Position numbers and translations under genes: made by a program
NCBI GenBank assembly: GCA_016788045.1
Contig: JAEUTG010000025.1
Location: 79,248-143,247 of the forward strand
Direction of reading: 5' to 3'
Length of the DNA stretch: 64,000 bases
From: Bacteroidales bacterium
GTDB taxonomy: Bacteria; Bacteroidota; Bacteroidia; Bacteroidales; Lentimicrobiaceae
Part shown: one piece after another, positions 8,776 to 17,823 of the stretch
How positions within the stretch are numbered: the first letter of the stretch is position 1
Layout: each line of letters opens with the position of its first letter
The notes under the pieces: model-generated
What the model was told of the DNA's origin: nothing
Databases searched by the model: none
Seen by the model: the letters and a program-made list of their open reading frames with translations, nothing else

Positions 8776-8955
8776 GTTAATGTCTTAAAACATTGCAAGG
8801 GATCGATTGAAAAAGTTAAAGATATACGCCTTCTTTGAAATTGGTTTGTTGATTTAAATAGCGTGTTTCTCAATCAATATTATCGGGCTAATTACTGAGA
8901 TCAACTTCGGCGAGTTCACAAGCAATTCCAAAGTTTACCTGACTATTTAATATAA

Positions 8956-8987
8956 AAGCAAAACGGGGCAGATGCCCCGTTTTGCTT
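8956..8987. terminator. Hairpin terminator, duplicated copy
   Basis: The hairpin is the same as at 6818-6849, with AGATG in place of AGCTG at the loop. It lies downstream of the second secreted-protein gene on the minus strand. Confidence 0.75.
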
Positions 8988-9066
8988 ACCTGTAAAATCT
9001 ACCACATCTAAAAAAAACAATTCAGGCCAAAAAGACCCCCCGGCCATAAAACCTGATAACAACTAA

Positions 9067-9651
9067 TTAATTTTCAGGAACATATACAATAGTCATAAGT
9101 TCACCCGATTTACCAGCTTTTACCGGAATGTTACCGAGAAAACTTGTAGCCTCATCCTGAGGAATACTTGATGTAACAGTAACCACCAGATTGCCACACC
9201 CGCAATCTGAGAGATTTTTAATATTCTTGCTTGACACCCATACATGCTGGTTGTTGTCGTTCATTCCTTTGTAGTCGTAAACATACTTATAATTGAGTGC
9301 GAGGTTGTTGAAATAATCGCAGGCATACCTGGCTTTTTCAGCGGCAGCAACCGTGGTGTACTTATTGTTGATTCCGTTTTCGTCAAACTCATAAATATGG
9401 GCAACATTCACCTGGTTCTTGTCATCTGATTTCTCACAGTAATAGATGAGACGGTCAGGGGTAATAATCTGCTGCCAGTATTCCACATCGCTGAAGTTGT
9501 TGAAACGGGTGTATTCCATCTTTATGAGGGTGCTGTCGAGACCCATCATCATGGCCGGACTCTTCTCGGTTTTGCTGGCTGACTTAGATGACTGTGCGTT
9601 GCTGATAACAACTGAGAGAAGAAGAGCTACGATTAAGGTTGCGTTTTTCAT
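9067..9651 (-). CDS. Secreted protein of unknown function, copy 2
   Basis: This 194-residue protein is 98% identical to the product of 6928-7512, with the same signal peptide (cleavage after SNAQ) and the same CGCGNL motif. The identical length and the few, mostly mild, substitutions suggest a recent duplication. Family and function are not recognised. It lies downstream of, and in the same direction as, the TonB receptor/mopterin-fold operon but is separated from it by a terminator. Confidence 0.7.
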   Translation of the reverse strand: MKNATLIVALLLSVVISNAQSSKSASKTEKSPAMMMGLDSTLIKMEYTRFNNFSDVEYWQQIITPDRLIYYCEKSDDKNQVNVAHIYEFDENGINNKYTTVAAAEKARYACDYFNNLALNYKYVYDYKGMNDNNQHVWVSSKNIKNLSDCGCGNLVVTVTSSIPQDEATSFLGNIPVKAGKSGELMTIVYVPEN

Positions 9652-9761
9652 GGTTATGGAGTTTTTTTAAGTTTCCTTGTTTTTGTTTTGTTTTTCTGAA
9701 GAGCGTCCCCCCGGATTTTCTTCTGATCAGTTGTCAGAATATTTCCTGAAACCTGATGAGA

Positions 9762-9792
9762 CAAAATTACGTCAGCCAGCAGGGCAGCGCAA
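9762..9792 (-). promoter_or_regulatory. Promoter of the secreted protein, copy 2
   Basis: TTG (9792-9790), a 20-nt spacer and TAATTTTG (9769-9762) on the minus strand, identical in layout to the promoter of copy 1. Confidence 0.6.
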
Positions 9793-9902
9793 TTCGTCTA
9801 AATACTACTTTTTGTGAAAGCCGGCAGGAAAATGATCATGGGTAGAAACACCCATTGTAGCGGAAAAGAGAGGTCTTAGTGTTGCCGGAAAACAAAGATA
9901 TT

Positions 9903-9935
9903 AAAAAAGCCGGCTGATCAAAATCTGCCGGCTTT
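9903..9935 (-). terminator. Terminator of the TonB receptor operon
   Basis: The arms AAAGCCGGC and GCCGGCTTT with a 12-nt loop are followed on the minus strand by a T-tract. A decayed copy lies near 7765-7790. Confidence 0.75.
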
Positions 9936-9957
9936 GTTTTATTGAATTTATTAACTG

Positions 9958-10977
9958 CTATAATTCAGCTAGTTGCAAAAATATTAATTCAGAAAGGCAG
10001 CGGATTGAGCGATCTGAAAAGTAGTCAGCAGCCGGGTAGAGTAAATACCCACCCTGATCAACCACTTTCGGCATGGGTACAATCAACACCTCAGCCTGAT
10101 CGTTGCGGTTGTAGATTTCGCTCATGGTAAAGATGGCCCTGTAGCCATCAGGAGCTACCGAAATCACCATTCCGGTTTTGAGGTCATCGGCCGTTACTTT
10201 GAGGAAATCACCGGTAACATCCTTCATCATCATCCCTATAAATGGGGTGGTTCCGTGAATGCCCCTTCCCCTTCCATAGAAAACCGAATTGTAGCTGACA
10301 AGGGGGTCAGCAGGCTGATCCTTGTCAGAAAGTACCTTCTTCACCTCATTTCCTGCCTTAAAGGTCAGTTGCGGGGCATACATATCTTTCAGGTCCCTGC
10401 GGATTTCAAAGGATTTTGATGATGACCTTACGGTAATCCTCACCGGCCGGCTGATGTTGCGTACCGTGTACAAATCAGACGCAACCACCAGTTTCGAGGA
10501 TTCAGGCAGGGGCCAGAGATCTTTTGTCTTGGAAGGAACAATCCTCCTTACGGCTGAAGCGATCAGTATCTCATGTCTGTGGATAGGATAATACAGCTCG
10601 CCCCAGCTGAGCACTACCTTTTCTCCACCTGCATTCTCCACCACCACATAAAGGTCAACAATCGGGGGAAATTCATCCTGATTGTTCTTTTTAAGCTCTA
10701 TGCTGTTCAGAATGTCGTAGAGTGAATACCCTTCGTACTGATAAGCCCCGATAAACTTTCCGTTGGCTCCGTCGAAAGCGGTCTCTTTAACCACCACCTG
10801 CCTCAGCGGCAGCGCAGAAAAGTCAACCTCTCCGGGATTGGCAATTTCACCATCGATAAAAAGCGCAGCCGGCGGAAGGTCAATGCGGGGTGCATCATCA
10901 TAAAAATCGTTGGTTTGGGTTCTGGCCGTCTGTGCAAACATCAGCACGGCAATCATCAGGGTAAAAAGTGGTTTCAT
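9958..10977 (-). CDS. Exported protein with a molybdopterin-oxidoreductase-like fold
   Basis: This 339-residue protein has a signal peptide (MKPLFTLMIAVLMFAQTART). Residues about 40-180 resemble the sulfite-oxidase-type mopterin domain (DGEIANPGEVDFSALPLRQV, then GYSLYDILNSI and VVLSWGEL). The cysteine that ligates molybdenum in true enzymes is missing; the only Cys is near the C-terminus. It is therefore probably a cofactor-free member that uses the fold for binding. It is the last gene of an operon with a TonB receptor and two lipoproteins, which suggests a role in uptake or sensing of the same ligand (inference). Confidence 0.6.
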   Translation of the reverse strand: MKPLFTLMIAVLMFAQTARTQTNDFYDDAPRIDLPPAALFIDGEIANPGEVDFSALPLRQVVVKETAFDGANGKFIGAYQYEGYSLYDILNSIELKKNNQDEFPPIVDLYVVVENAGGEKVVLSWGELYYPIHRHEILIASAVRRIVPSKTKDLWPLPESSKLVVASDLYTVRNISRPVRITVRSSSKSFEIRRDLKDMYAPQLTFKAGNEVKKVLSDKDQPADPLVSYNSVFYGRGRGIHGTTPFIGMMMKDVTGDFLKVTADDLKTGMVISVAPDGYRAIFTMSEIYNRNDQAEVLIVPMPKVVDQGGYLLYPAADYFSDRSIRCLSELIFLQLAEL

Positions 10978-11019
10978 GGGTGGTTTTTGATTTACACTAT
11001 ATATAATAGGTATAGCCGG

Positions 11020-13389
11020 CTATTTTTCGCCCAGCCTGACTGAAACAGCCACAGTAATAAATCGCCCGGGGCCGACGTAGTATTTGCTGTCATAGATCTT
11101 CACATCGAAGAGGTTCTGCACCCCAACCGAAGCCTTATAGCGACCGTAGAAGGTTCTCCAGAACTTCAGATCCACCGTTGAATACGAAGGATACTTCGCC
11201 GATCCGAGCAGCTCATCCACAGTATTCTGGTCGTTGATGTACATTGAACCATTGAAACGATAGGTAATCCCGGCGTTCACATATTGATTGAGCCACGAAA
11301 GTCCGGCATTCACGATGTGCTCAGGAACATCGGTCATCCATTTTCCGCTCAGATCGATGGTATCATTGACTGAGAGCTTGCTGTAACTCAGAATAACAGC
11401 CTTTGCATAAGCATAGCCTGCGTACAACGTTACTGAATTGCTCAGGTTGTAGTTGAGTGAACACTCAGCGCCCCGTATTTCAGCATCGCTGATGTTGGCC
11501 CGCACAAAGATCGGCCGTTCACCAAATCCCATATCGATGGTCTGTCCGTTGGTTACATAGTACTGAAAATCCGTACCTCTGGAATAATAGGCTGAGATTT
11601 CAAGTGAAAGCCTGCTGAGCGGCCCCCTGTTAAACGGCTTCAGGTCAGCTCCGGCTTCTATGTTGTTCAGTTTCTCGGGCTTCAGCGAGGGACTTGCTAT
11701 TTTGAAGCCGCCCTTGATTCTTCCTGACCGGCACATATCGTCGAGTACAGCGGGTCTGAAACCCCTTGAATAACCAAGATAAACCCTGTTCCCGGGATTC
11801 CACCGGTACTGAACCGACACCCTCGGGCTCAGGGCACTGCGGGTGTGCGAATCCAGGGTCTTGTCCTGGTAAATATCCATAAAGGCAGTTTCGGCCGTAG
11901 GTGCATCGATATAAAAAGCCCCGTCGAAGAAAGTCGCCACATCGTAGCGCAGACCGGCCAGAACCCTGACCTTCTCCTTCAGCAGTCCGGCTTCATCCTG
12001 CACAAAAAAAGCGCGGGTGTTCATTTTCCCGGCATTGTAAACAATATCGGTAGAGGTGTAATACTTATCCCAGGCATCAACACTGCCGTTTCTGAAGTCA
12101 AAACCTGCGGTGATCCTGTGGCTGCCAAATGTACGCGTGGCTGAGGTGAGCCACCCGTAATCGCGGCGCGTACTCAGCACATCGTACCAGGTGTAGTCAT
12201 CCTTCAGAAACTCGTTCACTTTTTTGTAATCCTCGTTCTGAAAATAAACCGATGAGGCAATACTTACCGTTTTAATCAGGCCTTTGTAACTGAGGTTTAT
12301 GCTGTACGAATCGTGATCCGTGGTATTGCCATCCGGCTGGTGAACCTTTTCTCCGGTTCCACGATGGTCGTCGTAATAGTTAAGTGAGGCAACCAGGCTG
12401 TGTTTCTCACCGATTGAATAACCAGCACGTAAACCAGCGCCGGCTTCACGAAGGTTTGACCTGATGATGTATGGATTCGCCTTGATGTCTTCTTCTGATT
12501 GGGTAATATAGCCATCACTCTGCCGGTAAAAGCCATTCAGGTTCCAGAAGAGGCTATTGCTGCCTTTTCCTGTCTTTACTGATTTACCCGCACTGATTCT
12601 TCCACCGGCGGTATTGAAAGAACCGTATTCCAGAGAGGCATCGGCCACAAATTTCTCAGGCGGTTTTACCGAAATGATGTTGATAACGCCACCCATGGCG
12701 TTGCTGCCATAGATGGCTGATCCGGGACCTTTGGTTATTTCGATTCTGCCTACGGTAGCAGGGTCCAGCAGGTTCCAGTCAAACCCACCCCCATCGCTTT
12801 TGTTGGCAGGAATACCATCGAGCAGGATCAGTACCCTCCCCTGTTCTTTTCCGCTCATGCCCCGCATGGAGACCGTAGCCTTGGTACTGAGAACCCCGAA
12901 CGAACGGCTGTAATTAACCCCGGTTGCCAGCTTTAAGGCCTCGTCGATGCTGAGTACCGGCAGTGTATTCATCACTGATGAACTGATCACATTGATCCTA
13001 ACGGGGATATTGGCAGCCTGCGTGGCGGTACGGGTGGCCGTAATCACCACTTCATCAATTTCAGCGACTTCAGGCACCAATGACAACCGGAGATTGTCTG
13101 TTCCGGTTTTCAGATAAAGCTTTACAGGAAGGTAACCTACATAACTGACCTCTGCCAATACAGAATCTCCGCCCAGTCCGCAAAGCCTGAAACTTCCGTC
13201 AGCTGCCGAGGAAACGCCGGCTCCCGTTGAAAGCTGAATGCTGGCCCCCGGGAGCGGACTTCCGGTTCCGGCATCTGAAATCACACCGGAAATACACCGC
13301 TGCGCCTGTGAATCAAACGTTAATACTGCAAGGATGATCATTAACCAGGTGTATCTCATACGCTGTAAAGGAATTGTAACAGGTTTCAC
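11020..13389 (-). CDS. TonB-dependent outer-membrane receptor
   Basis: This 789-residue receptor has a signal peptide ending near DSQA, a carboxypeptidase-like regulatory domain (residues about 35-115, GVISDAGTGSPLPGASIQLS), a plug (about 125-245, with RVLILLDGIPAN and GSAIYGSNAMGGVINII) and a 22-strand barrel ending LFDVKIYDSKYYVGPGRFI. The GTG start overlaps the TAG of the upstream lipoprotein gene (TAGTG), so translation is probably coupled; an ATG 30 nt further in is the alternative. The substrate is not shown by the sequence. The RGM box and the lipoprotein partners resemble iron or haem receptors (HmuR/HmuY-like arrangement), which is inference. Confidence 0.85.
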   Translation of the reverse strand: MKPVTIPLQRMRYTWLMIILAVLTFDSQAQRCISGVISDAGTGSPLPGASIQLSTGAGVSSAADGSFRLCGLGGDSVLAEVSYVGYLPVKLYLKTGTDNLRLSLVPEVAEIDEVVITATRTATQAANIPVRINVISSSVMNTLPVLSIDEALKLATGVNYSRSFGVLSTKATVSMRGMSGKEQGRVLILLDGIPANKSDGGGFDWNLLDPATVGRIEITKGPGSAIYGSNAMGGVINIISVKPPEKFVADASLEYGSFNTAGGRISAGKSVKTGKGSNSLFWNLNGFYRQSDGYITQSEEDIKANPYIIRSNLREAGAGLRAGYSIGEKHSLVASLNYYDDHRGTGEKVHQPDGNTTDHDSYSINLSYKGLIKTVSIASSVYFQNEDYKKVNEFLKDDYTWYDVLSTRRDYGWLTSATRTFGSHRITAGFDFRNGSVDAWDKYYTSTDIVYNAGKMNTRAFFVQDEAGLLKEKVRVLAGLRYDVATFFDGAFYIDAPTAETAFMDIYQDKTLDSHTRSALSPRVSVQYRWNPGNRVYLGYSRGFRPAVLDDMCRSGRIKGGFKIASPSLKPEKLNNIEAGADLKPFNRGPLSRLSLEISAYYSRGTDFQYYVTNGQTIDMGFGERPIFVRANISDAEIRGAECSLNYNLSNSVTLYAGYAYAKAVILSYSKLSVNDTIDLSGKWMTDVPEHIVNAGLSWLNQYVNAGITYRFNGSMYINDQNTVDELLGSAKYPSYSTVDLKFWRTFYGRYKASVGVQNLFDVKIYDSKYYVGPGRFITVAVSVRLGEK

Positions 13390-14333
13390 TATTCCTGAAT
13401 TTTAATTTCAAGGGTCAGGGTTCCTGTCTCGGATTCATCGGCAGTAACAATTTTTACCAACCCGTATTTTCCCTGTTCCGTTTTAAAAGGAATCACCCTG
13501 CCGGCATAAGCATACTTACAGTTACCGCTTACCCTGGAAGGATTGTATGCAGTGATCAGCAGACTGTCGTTCAGGGCGTTGTCGAACTGAAGCGGCGAAA
13601 TCAGGCTGTTGTCGGAGGTGTAATAGTCATACAGAATATTGTTTCTCACTGTCCAGCTGTTCAATACAGGGTAATATCCCGGTGTAGAAGTATAGCCAGG
13701 ACACGTCAGTGTGGGCGAGGGCAATCCTGACGTAACATAATAATAAGGTAACAGATCAATCTCCTGTTCGTGTCCGCTTACATCAAGCTGACTGAAAACC
13801 GTTCCGTTGTCGAGGTCAAGGAAGGATTTTCCTCCCGGATTCGACTGCATATCCAGGCTGACGGGACCAAAATGTTTGATGGCACCATAATCTGCGCCTG
13901 CTGCTTTCAGCACTGTCAATGCCGCTTCAGAGGTCATGCGGTCGGCATTCATCACGACTATACGCCATTTTTCCTCTTCGGCAGCTCCTTTCGGGAAACT
14001 GAAATCCTGATCGTATCCTTCACTTCCTGCCCATATCCCGCGGTCGAGCTGAACGGTGGTGTCAGAACCGGTGATGCGCTCAATACGCAGGTAGGTGAGC
14101 GGACTCCCTGCTCCGGAAGCAAGGAGGCCAATCTGGATTTTTCCACCCTGCGCGATGGCGGTTCCTGAAGCTGTATAAGCTACCCCGGTTTTTAAAATTA
14201 CAGAGGGTTTGTGCAGGCTTTCCTCTTCGCTGCATGAGAAAAACAGCAACAACAAAGCGGTAAAAAAACCAAGCTGCATAACCCTGCTGAGGTTATGCAG
14301 CTTTTGCTTTTGCTGATTAATGGTTGGTGCCAT
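13389..14333 (-). CDS. Lipoprotein, paralogue 1, partner of the TonB receptor
   Basis: This 314-residue lipoprotein has the lipobox LLFFSC with Cys34 (a shorter start at Met19 is possible). Its C-terminal end (YGLVKIVTADESETGTLTLE) parallels the end of the next protein (IGLIKVIAVTGEETGTLEIA), so the two are tandem paralogues of the same beta-rich fold. Its ATG directly follows the TAA of the upstream gene (TAAATG). It is likely a surface-exposed ligand-binding partner of the receptor. The family is not recognised. Confidence 0.7.
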   Translation of the reverse strand: MAPTINQQKQKLHNLSRVMQLGFFTALLLLFFSCSEEESLHKPSVILKTGVAYTASGTAIAQGGKIQIGLLASGAGSPLTYLRIERITGSDTTVQLDRGIWAGSEGYDQDFSFPKGAAEEEKWRIVVMNADRMTSEAALTVLKAAGADYGAIKHFGPVSLDMQSNPGGKSFLDLDNGTVFSQLDVSGHEQEIDLLPYYYVTSGLPSPTLTCPGYTSTPGYYPVLNSWTVRNNILYDYYTSDNSLISPLQFDNALNDSLLITAYNPSRVSGNCKYAYAGRVIPFKTEQGKYGLVKIVTADESETGTLTLEIKIQE

Positions 14334-15218
14334 TTACTGCTTCTGGATTTTAACAGCTATTTCCAGGGTTCCGGTTTCTTCACCGGTTACCGCGATGACT
14401 TTAATAAGGCCGATTAACCCCGACTGGGTATAGATGGCATACACTTCACCGGCAGCCAGTACACTTGCTTTCTTTCTTGATTCAGCCGCATTGTAGGAAT
14501 CAAGGATAATGGCATCATTCTCAATGGCGTCAAACTGGGCAGCCGTGAGGGTGGTTTTGTAAAACCTGGTGAGGTTCTTTACTGTATAATTATCGGGTGA
14601 TGAAGCTCCGGTGAATATGCCGGTGATGTTTGATCCGGGAGATCCCAGAGACATCATGTTCTGGTGAGTGGCTGTGTTTTCGTAGAAACAGAAGATATCG
14701 ATCTTATCCTGGTTGTCGAATGCGCTGGCCTGGAAATATTTGGTAGCCTGATTGTCGCTGAACGAAAGGAAACTCTCGGTTGCTACATTGTCCTGGGCTC
14801 CCATCAGTATGGTTGTGAAGGAATTGATCTGCCCGAACTGCCCTGTGATGGTGACAGTCGCTGTTTTTATGTTCCCGGCAATATCGGTGGCTGAAAATGT
14901 CCAGACATCCGTCGCGTTGATTCCCTTGATTGAATAGAAATCAAAAGTAAAGCTCGAAGTGTTGATAGTGGAATCGAGCAGGGTCTCTTCATTGGCTTTT
15001 ATGGTAAATTTCACCAGGTTGTCTTCCCCGTTGCTCTGAAGAATGATGCCAAAACGAAGGGTGTCGCCGTAATGGGCAGTCACATCCCCGGTAATGTAGC
15101 CTTCAAGCTGGTTAAAAGCCACGGTAGGCAGTACAGGTTCATCCTCCTCTTTGGTACATGAACTGAAAATCAGGCCTGCAAACAGCACAAGGCTGCAAAG
15201 TGTTACGATACGTTTCAT
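14334..15218 (-). CDS. Lipoprotein, paralogue 2, first gene of the receptor operon
   Basis: This 294-residue lipoprotein has the lipobox LIFSSC with Cys21. The N-terminal half looks immunoglobulin-like (WTFSATDIAGNIKTATVTIT around residue 110). The C-terminal half is shared with the downstream paralogue. It is the first gene of a four-gene operon (two lipoproteins, TonB receptor, mopterin-fold protein), with all junctions overlapping or abutting except the last (42 bp). The operator-like palindrome at 15318 lies about 100 bp upstream. Confidence 0.7.
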   Translation of the reverse strand: MKRIVTLCSLVLFAGLIFSSCTKEEDEPVLPTVAFNQLEGYITGDVTAHYGDTLRFGIILQSNGEDNLVKFTIKANEETLLDSTINTSSFTFDFYSIKGINATDVWTFSATDIAGNIKTATVTITGQFGQINSFTTILMGAQDNVATESFLSFSDNQATKYFQASAFDNQDKIDIFCFYENTATHQNMMSLGSPGSNITGIFTGASSPDNYTVKNLTRFYKTTLTAAQFDAIENDAIILDSYNAAESRKKASVLAAGEVYAIYTQSGLIGLIKVIAVTGEETGTLEIAVKIQKQ

Positions 15219-15275
15219 AGGTTATCAGGTTGGTTATTGAGGTTTTACGTTAAGCAAATTCATTCATATCGGTTG

Positions 15276-15283
15276 CAAATGTA
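15276..15283 (-). promoter_or_regulatory. -7 element of the lipoprotein/TonB receptor operon
   Basis: TACATTTG on the minus strand matches TAnnTTTG and predicts a start site near 15269. No good TTG box is present at the expected distance, as for many activator-dependent promoters. Confidence 0.5.
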
Positions 15284-15317
15284 TAATATGATTTCATTGG
15301 TAAAGCATGTCTGCCAA

Positions 15318-15336
15318 GTTTAGAATTATTCTAAAC
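15318..15336. promoter_or_regulatory. Perfect palindrome GTTTAGAA-TTA-TTCTAAAC
   Basis: The 19-bp site contains TTAGAATTATTCTAA, which fits the 7-1-7 Fur/PerR-type pattern TTAnAATnATTnTAA. It is centred 58 bp upstream of the predicted start site of the receptor operon. A near-identical element lies at the same distance from the cytochrome bd promoter (22982-23003). Confidence 0.65.
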
Positions 15337-15373
15337 AAACGGATTGCAATACACAGTTATACTTTATCTAATG

Positions 15374-15477
15374 CCTGTCTGCCTGGGAATACAGGCAGGC
15401 CTGTCTGCCTGTACATACAGGCAGGCCTGTCTGCCTGTACATACAGGCAGGCCTGTCTGCCTGTGCATAAAGGCAGG
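15374..15477. repeat. Four tandem 26-bp palindromic units
   Basis: The unit is CCTGTCTGCCTGTACA followed by TACAGGCAGG, repeated at 15374, 15400, 15426 and 15452. The middle two are identical; the outer two carry changes in the centre or arms. Each unit can form a hairpin (CTGCCTGTA/TACAGGCAG). The block lies between the end of the glycosyltransferase gene and the receptor operon. Confidence 0.9.
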
Positions 15478-15576
15478 TCTGACTTTGCAAACAAGACAGA
15501 TTGTTGTATCAGCCTCACCGCGGGAGCGGGTGTCAAATCTTCTTCTTTGACTTTCCGGAGCAGGCTTAACCTTGGA

Positions 15577-17052
15577 TTATTCTGAAACTGGTTTGGGGTC
15601 GTAAATGCCAACATTGTACGTTTGCGGGAAGAAGGCTTTGTCAACACGCACATAGGTGCTGTCAAGATGTTCAAAAAGCATCTCTTCGGGGTTGTTCGCA
15701 TTTCCTTCCATAAAAAGAATGACCCTTCGGCCCGGAATGGCATTCAGAATATTCTTTGCGTGGGTAAGTCCCCAGATACGGTAGATGTCCTGCTGTGGGC
15801 AGGTATTGTAAAAATTATCACAGTCGGCAAATAACTTCTTATCGTAGTAGAAAGCAAATGGTAGGTCAGCCCAGACCGGATATATAAGGATAACGCGCTT
15901 ATCGGGTTGTTTATCGTATTTCTTGGCAAATTCCACTGCATTCTTCACTTCCCGGTACATTACATTGTCGGGCAACACCCTCAGGTGTAAAAACATGAAC
16001 ACAAGCAATATTGCCCCTGCAACCGGCTCCAGGTATTTGTGCTGCTGAAATAACTGGCTGAACAAAGCCGGAATAAAGAGAAACAGCCCGATAGTATTGT
16101 AGAGCGCATAGGTATCTGTAAATACAGGAATTCCGGAACTGATGAGAAACATGGTGGTATATGGGGCAAACCACCAGAGGAACAGAGCCACAACGCCCGG
16201 ATTAAATGACTTCCATTGCTTACGTATAAGAAGAAATGCTGTAAACAACACCCCGGCTGCCGCAATCAGGAGTGCAACTTTTAATACCTCCTTGTTGTTG
16301 AGAAAATAGTATATCTGCAGATAATAATCCTCGGGGTTTGGTGGCCTGACCCAGGTACCCTTGCTGGATTTCTTGTATTGCTTTAACACAATATAAATCA
16401 TCGGCAGGAAACCAATCACCGTGGCTAAAGAAGGCAGCTGAAACCGGAAAAGCATTCTGAAATTCCGGACATACACAAAACCCGTGATAAACTGGGCAAA
16501 CACAACAAACCACCCGAAATAGTGTGAATACACCAGAAAAAGGTTGGATAGCACCAGTCCGGCAAAGGCTTTCCTGTTCTTCGTATCCTGCAGGTAATTC
16601 ATATAGAAATATAGAGCAGCGGCCGTTGACATCGACAACAGCGAATAGGTCCGTACCTGCAGGCCATGAAAGAAATGATAGTTGGAAAACAGAAACAACC
16701 CTGAAGCAACCAGGCCTGTCCAGAAACTGAAGAAGCGTTTTCCGGTGAAATAAATGAATACCACAGTAATGGCATTAAACAACAAGGGTACAATGCGTAC
16801 CAGGCTGCTTTCGATGCCGAACAACCGGATCCAGGCATGTACGAATATCATGAACAAGGGAGGGTTGGGCTCTCCCTCGGCCGGCAGCTTCAGGATGCCC
16901 AATATACTTTTCTGCGCATTAAATATCGTAAAAGGTTCATCTACACAGATATCCCTGTGATTGATAAACAACAGTTTCCAGATAAAAGCGATGAGAAATA
17001 GCAGTGCAGGGATATATAGCGTCTGTAACCTGCTGTTTTTGCTTGTATTCAT
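15577..17052 (-). CDS. GT39-like membrane glycosyltransferase
   Basis: This 491-residue protein has about ten membrane helices and resembles the ArnT/PMT (GT-C) superfamily, which transfers sugars from polyprenyl-phosphate donors on the periplasmic side. The first periplasmic loop has the acidic motif ICVDEPFTIF (about residues 36-45), and NPPLFMIFVHAWIRLFG follows (about 65-80), both typical of the family. The C-terminal third is soluble (PDKRVILIYPVWADLPFAFY). Acceptor and donor cannot be read from the sequence. It appears monocistronic. Confidence 0.8.
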   Translation of the reverse strand: MNTSKNSRLQTLYIPALLFLIAFIWKLLFINHRDICVDEPFTIFNAQKSILGILKLPAEGEPNPPLFMIFVHAWIRLFGIESSLVRIVPLLFNAITVVFIYFTGKRFFSFWTGLVASGLFLFSNYHFFHGLQVRTYSLLSMSTAAALYFYMNYLQDTKNRKAFAGLVLSNLFLVYSHYFGWFVVFAQFITGFVYVRNFRMLFRFQLPSLATVIGFLPMIYIVLKQYKKSSKGTWVRPPNPEDYYLQIYYFLNNKEVLKVALLIAAAGVLFTAFLLIRKQWKSFNPGVVALFLWWFAPYTTMFLISSGIPVFTDTYALYNTIGLFLFIPALFSQLFQQHKYLEPVAGAILLVFMFLHLRVLPDNVMYREVKNAVEFAKKYDKQPDKRVILIYPVWADLPFAFYYDKKLFADCDNFYNTCPQQDIYRIWGLTHAKNILNAIPGRRVILFMEGNANNPEEMLFEHLDSTYVRVDKAFFPQTYNVGIYDPKPVSE

Positions 17053-17075
17053 TTTAATAAGGGATAATAGTGCAT

Positions 17076-17083
17076 CAAAAATA
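17076..17083 (-). promoter_or_regulatory. -7 element of the glycosyltransferase gene
   Basis: TATTTTTG on the minus strand lies 24 bp upstream of the start codon. No clear TTG partner is visible. Confidence 0.4.
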
Positions 17084-17238
17084 TGAATTAAAATCAGTCA
17101 GGCCATTATTTCTTTTAAGCCATTCTTTTTATCAGATTGACTGACTTCCATTGAATTCAAAAGTCACCGGCAGCCGGAATTTCAGCCTGAAATCATCCCC
17201 GGTGGTGAACCCTGAGGCGTTTTGATTGTTATGGGTAC

Positions 17239-17625
17239 ATGATTTGGTCAGGCAATCATCCCTTAAACAGGTTCAGCAGCAACCACCTTACCCTGGTATT
17301 GCTGCTGCCGGCTGTTCTTTGGTTGTTCACCAACAGCCTGATTAACCGGCACAACCACCGCTTACCTTCCGGTGTTGTGATACAGCATGCCCATCCCTGG
17401 CAAAATGCCGGAGATCGACTGCCTTTTCAGTCGCACAAACACAGCGAACAGGAAATCGCCTGTTTCGACCAGTTTGCTGCCATCAGTACATTGCTGATCG
17501 GAATAATGACGTTGGTTATTTTACTTTTAGTGCTCCGACTGGCCGTTTCCCGATTCACAACTAAGGCTGAAATCCTCAATCAGAAAATCGTTTACCGCCT
17601 CCGCCCTCCGCCATTCTTCCTTTAA
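17239..17625 (+). CDS. Small His-rich membrane protein, putative metal-related
   Basis: This 128-residue protein has two membrane helices (LTLVLLLPAVLWLFTNSL and LLIGIMTLVILLLVLRLAV). Between them lies a periplasmic loop rich in histidine: NRHNHRLPSG, IQHAHPWQ and FQSHKHSEQE. I have the impression that similar H-x-H-x-LP-G / HAHP proteins recur ahead of TonB receptors in Bacteroidota; the name of the family is not known to me. Metal binding is inferred from the histidines. The next gene in the same direction is a TonB receptor 198 bp away. Confidence 0.55.
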   Translation: MIWSGNHPLNRFSSNHLTLVLLLPAVLWLFTNSLINRHNHRLPSGVVIQHAHPWQNAGDRLPFQSHKHSEQEIACFDQFAAISTLLIGIMTLVILLLVLRLAVSRFTTKAEILNQKIVYRLRPPPFFL

Positions 17626-17823
17626 CCGACCGCATCGCCCCGTTGAAACTTTCTGTTCAGGTTAATCCCTGAAAAATGTTTGCCGGCTTTGTGTGCTTCC
17701 GGGTGCATGAATCATGGTTTCGTGTGAGCCAACCATAGCTCTATGATAACCGGCACGAGGCTGCTCGCGGAAACTGCATCGAACTCTTCAATCAAATCCA
17801 TCTCATCTTACAATACTTTGTTA

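Larger units (their letters stand above)
8954..10060. repeat. Segmental duplication, copy 2 (parental arrangement)
   Basis: This copy is continuous with the intact mopterin-fold gene at its right end, so it is probably the source. See the segment at 6816-7915. Confidence 0.85.

Noticed and set aside
8227..8788. Two similar frames of 106 and 103 codons
   Set aside because: They read through the tandem repeat units and resemble each other only because the DNA is repeated; composition and lack of a start signal argue against coding.
17626..17823. Possible cobalamin riboswitch ahead of the second TonB receptor
   Set aside because: I looked for a B12-box and the usual stem order and did not find them.
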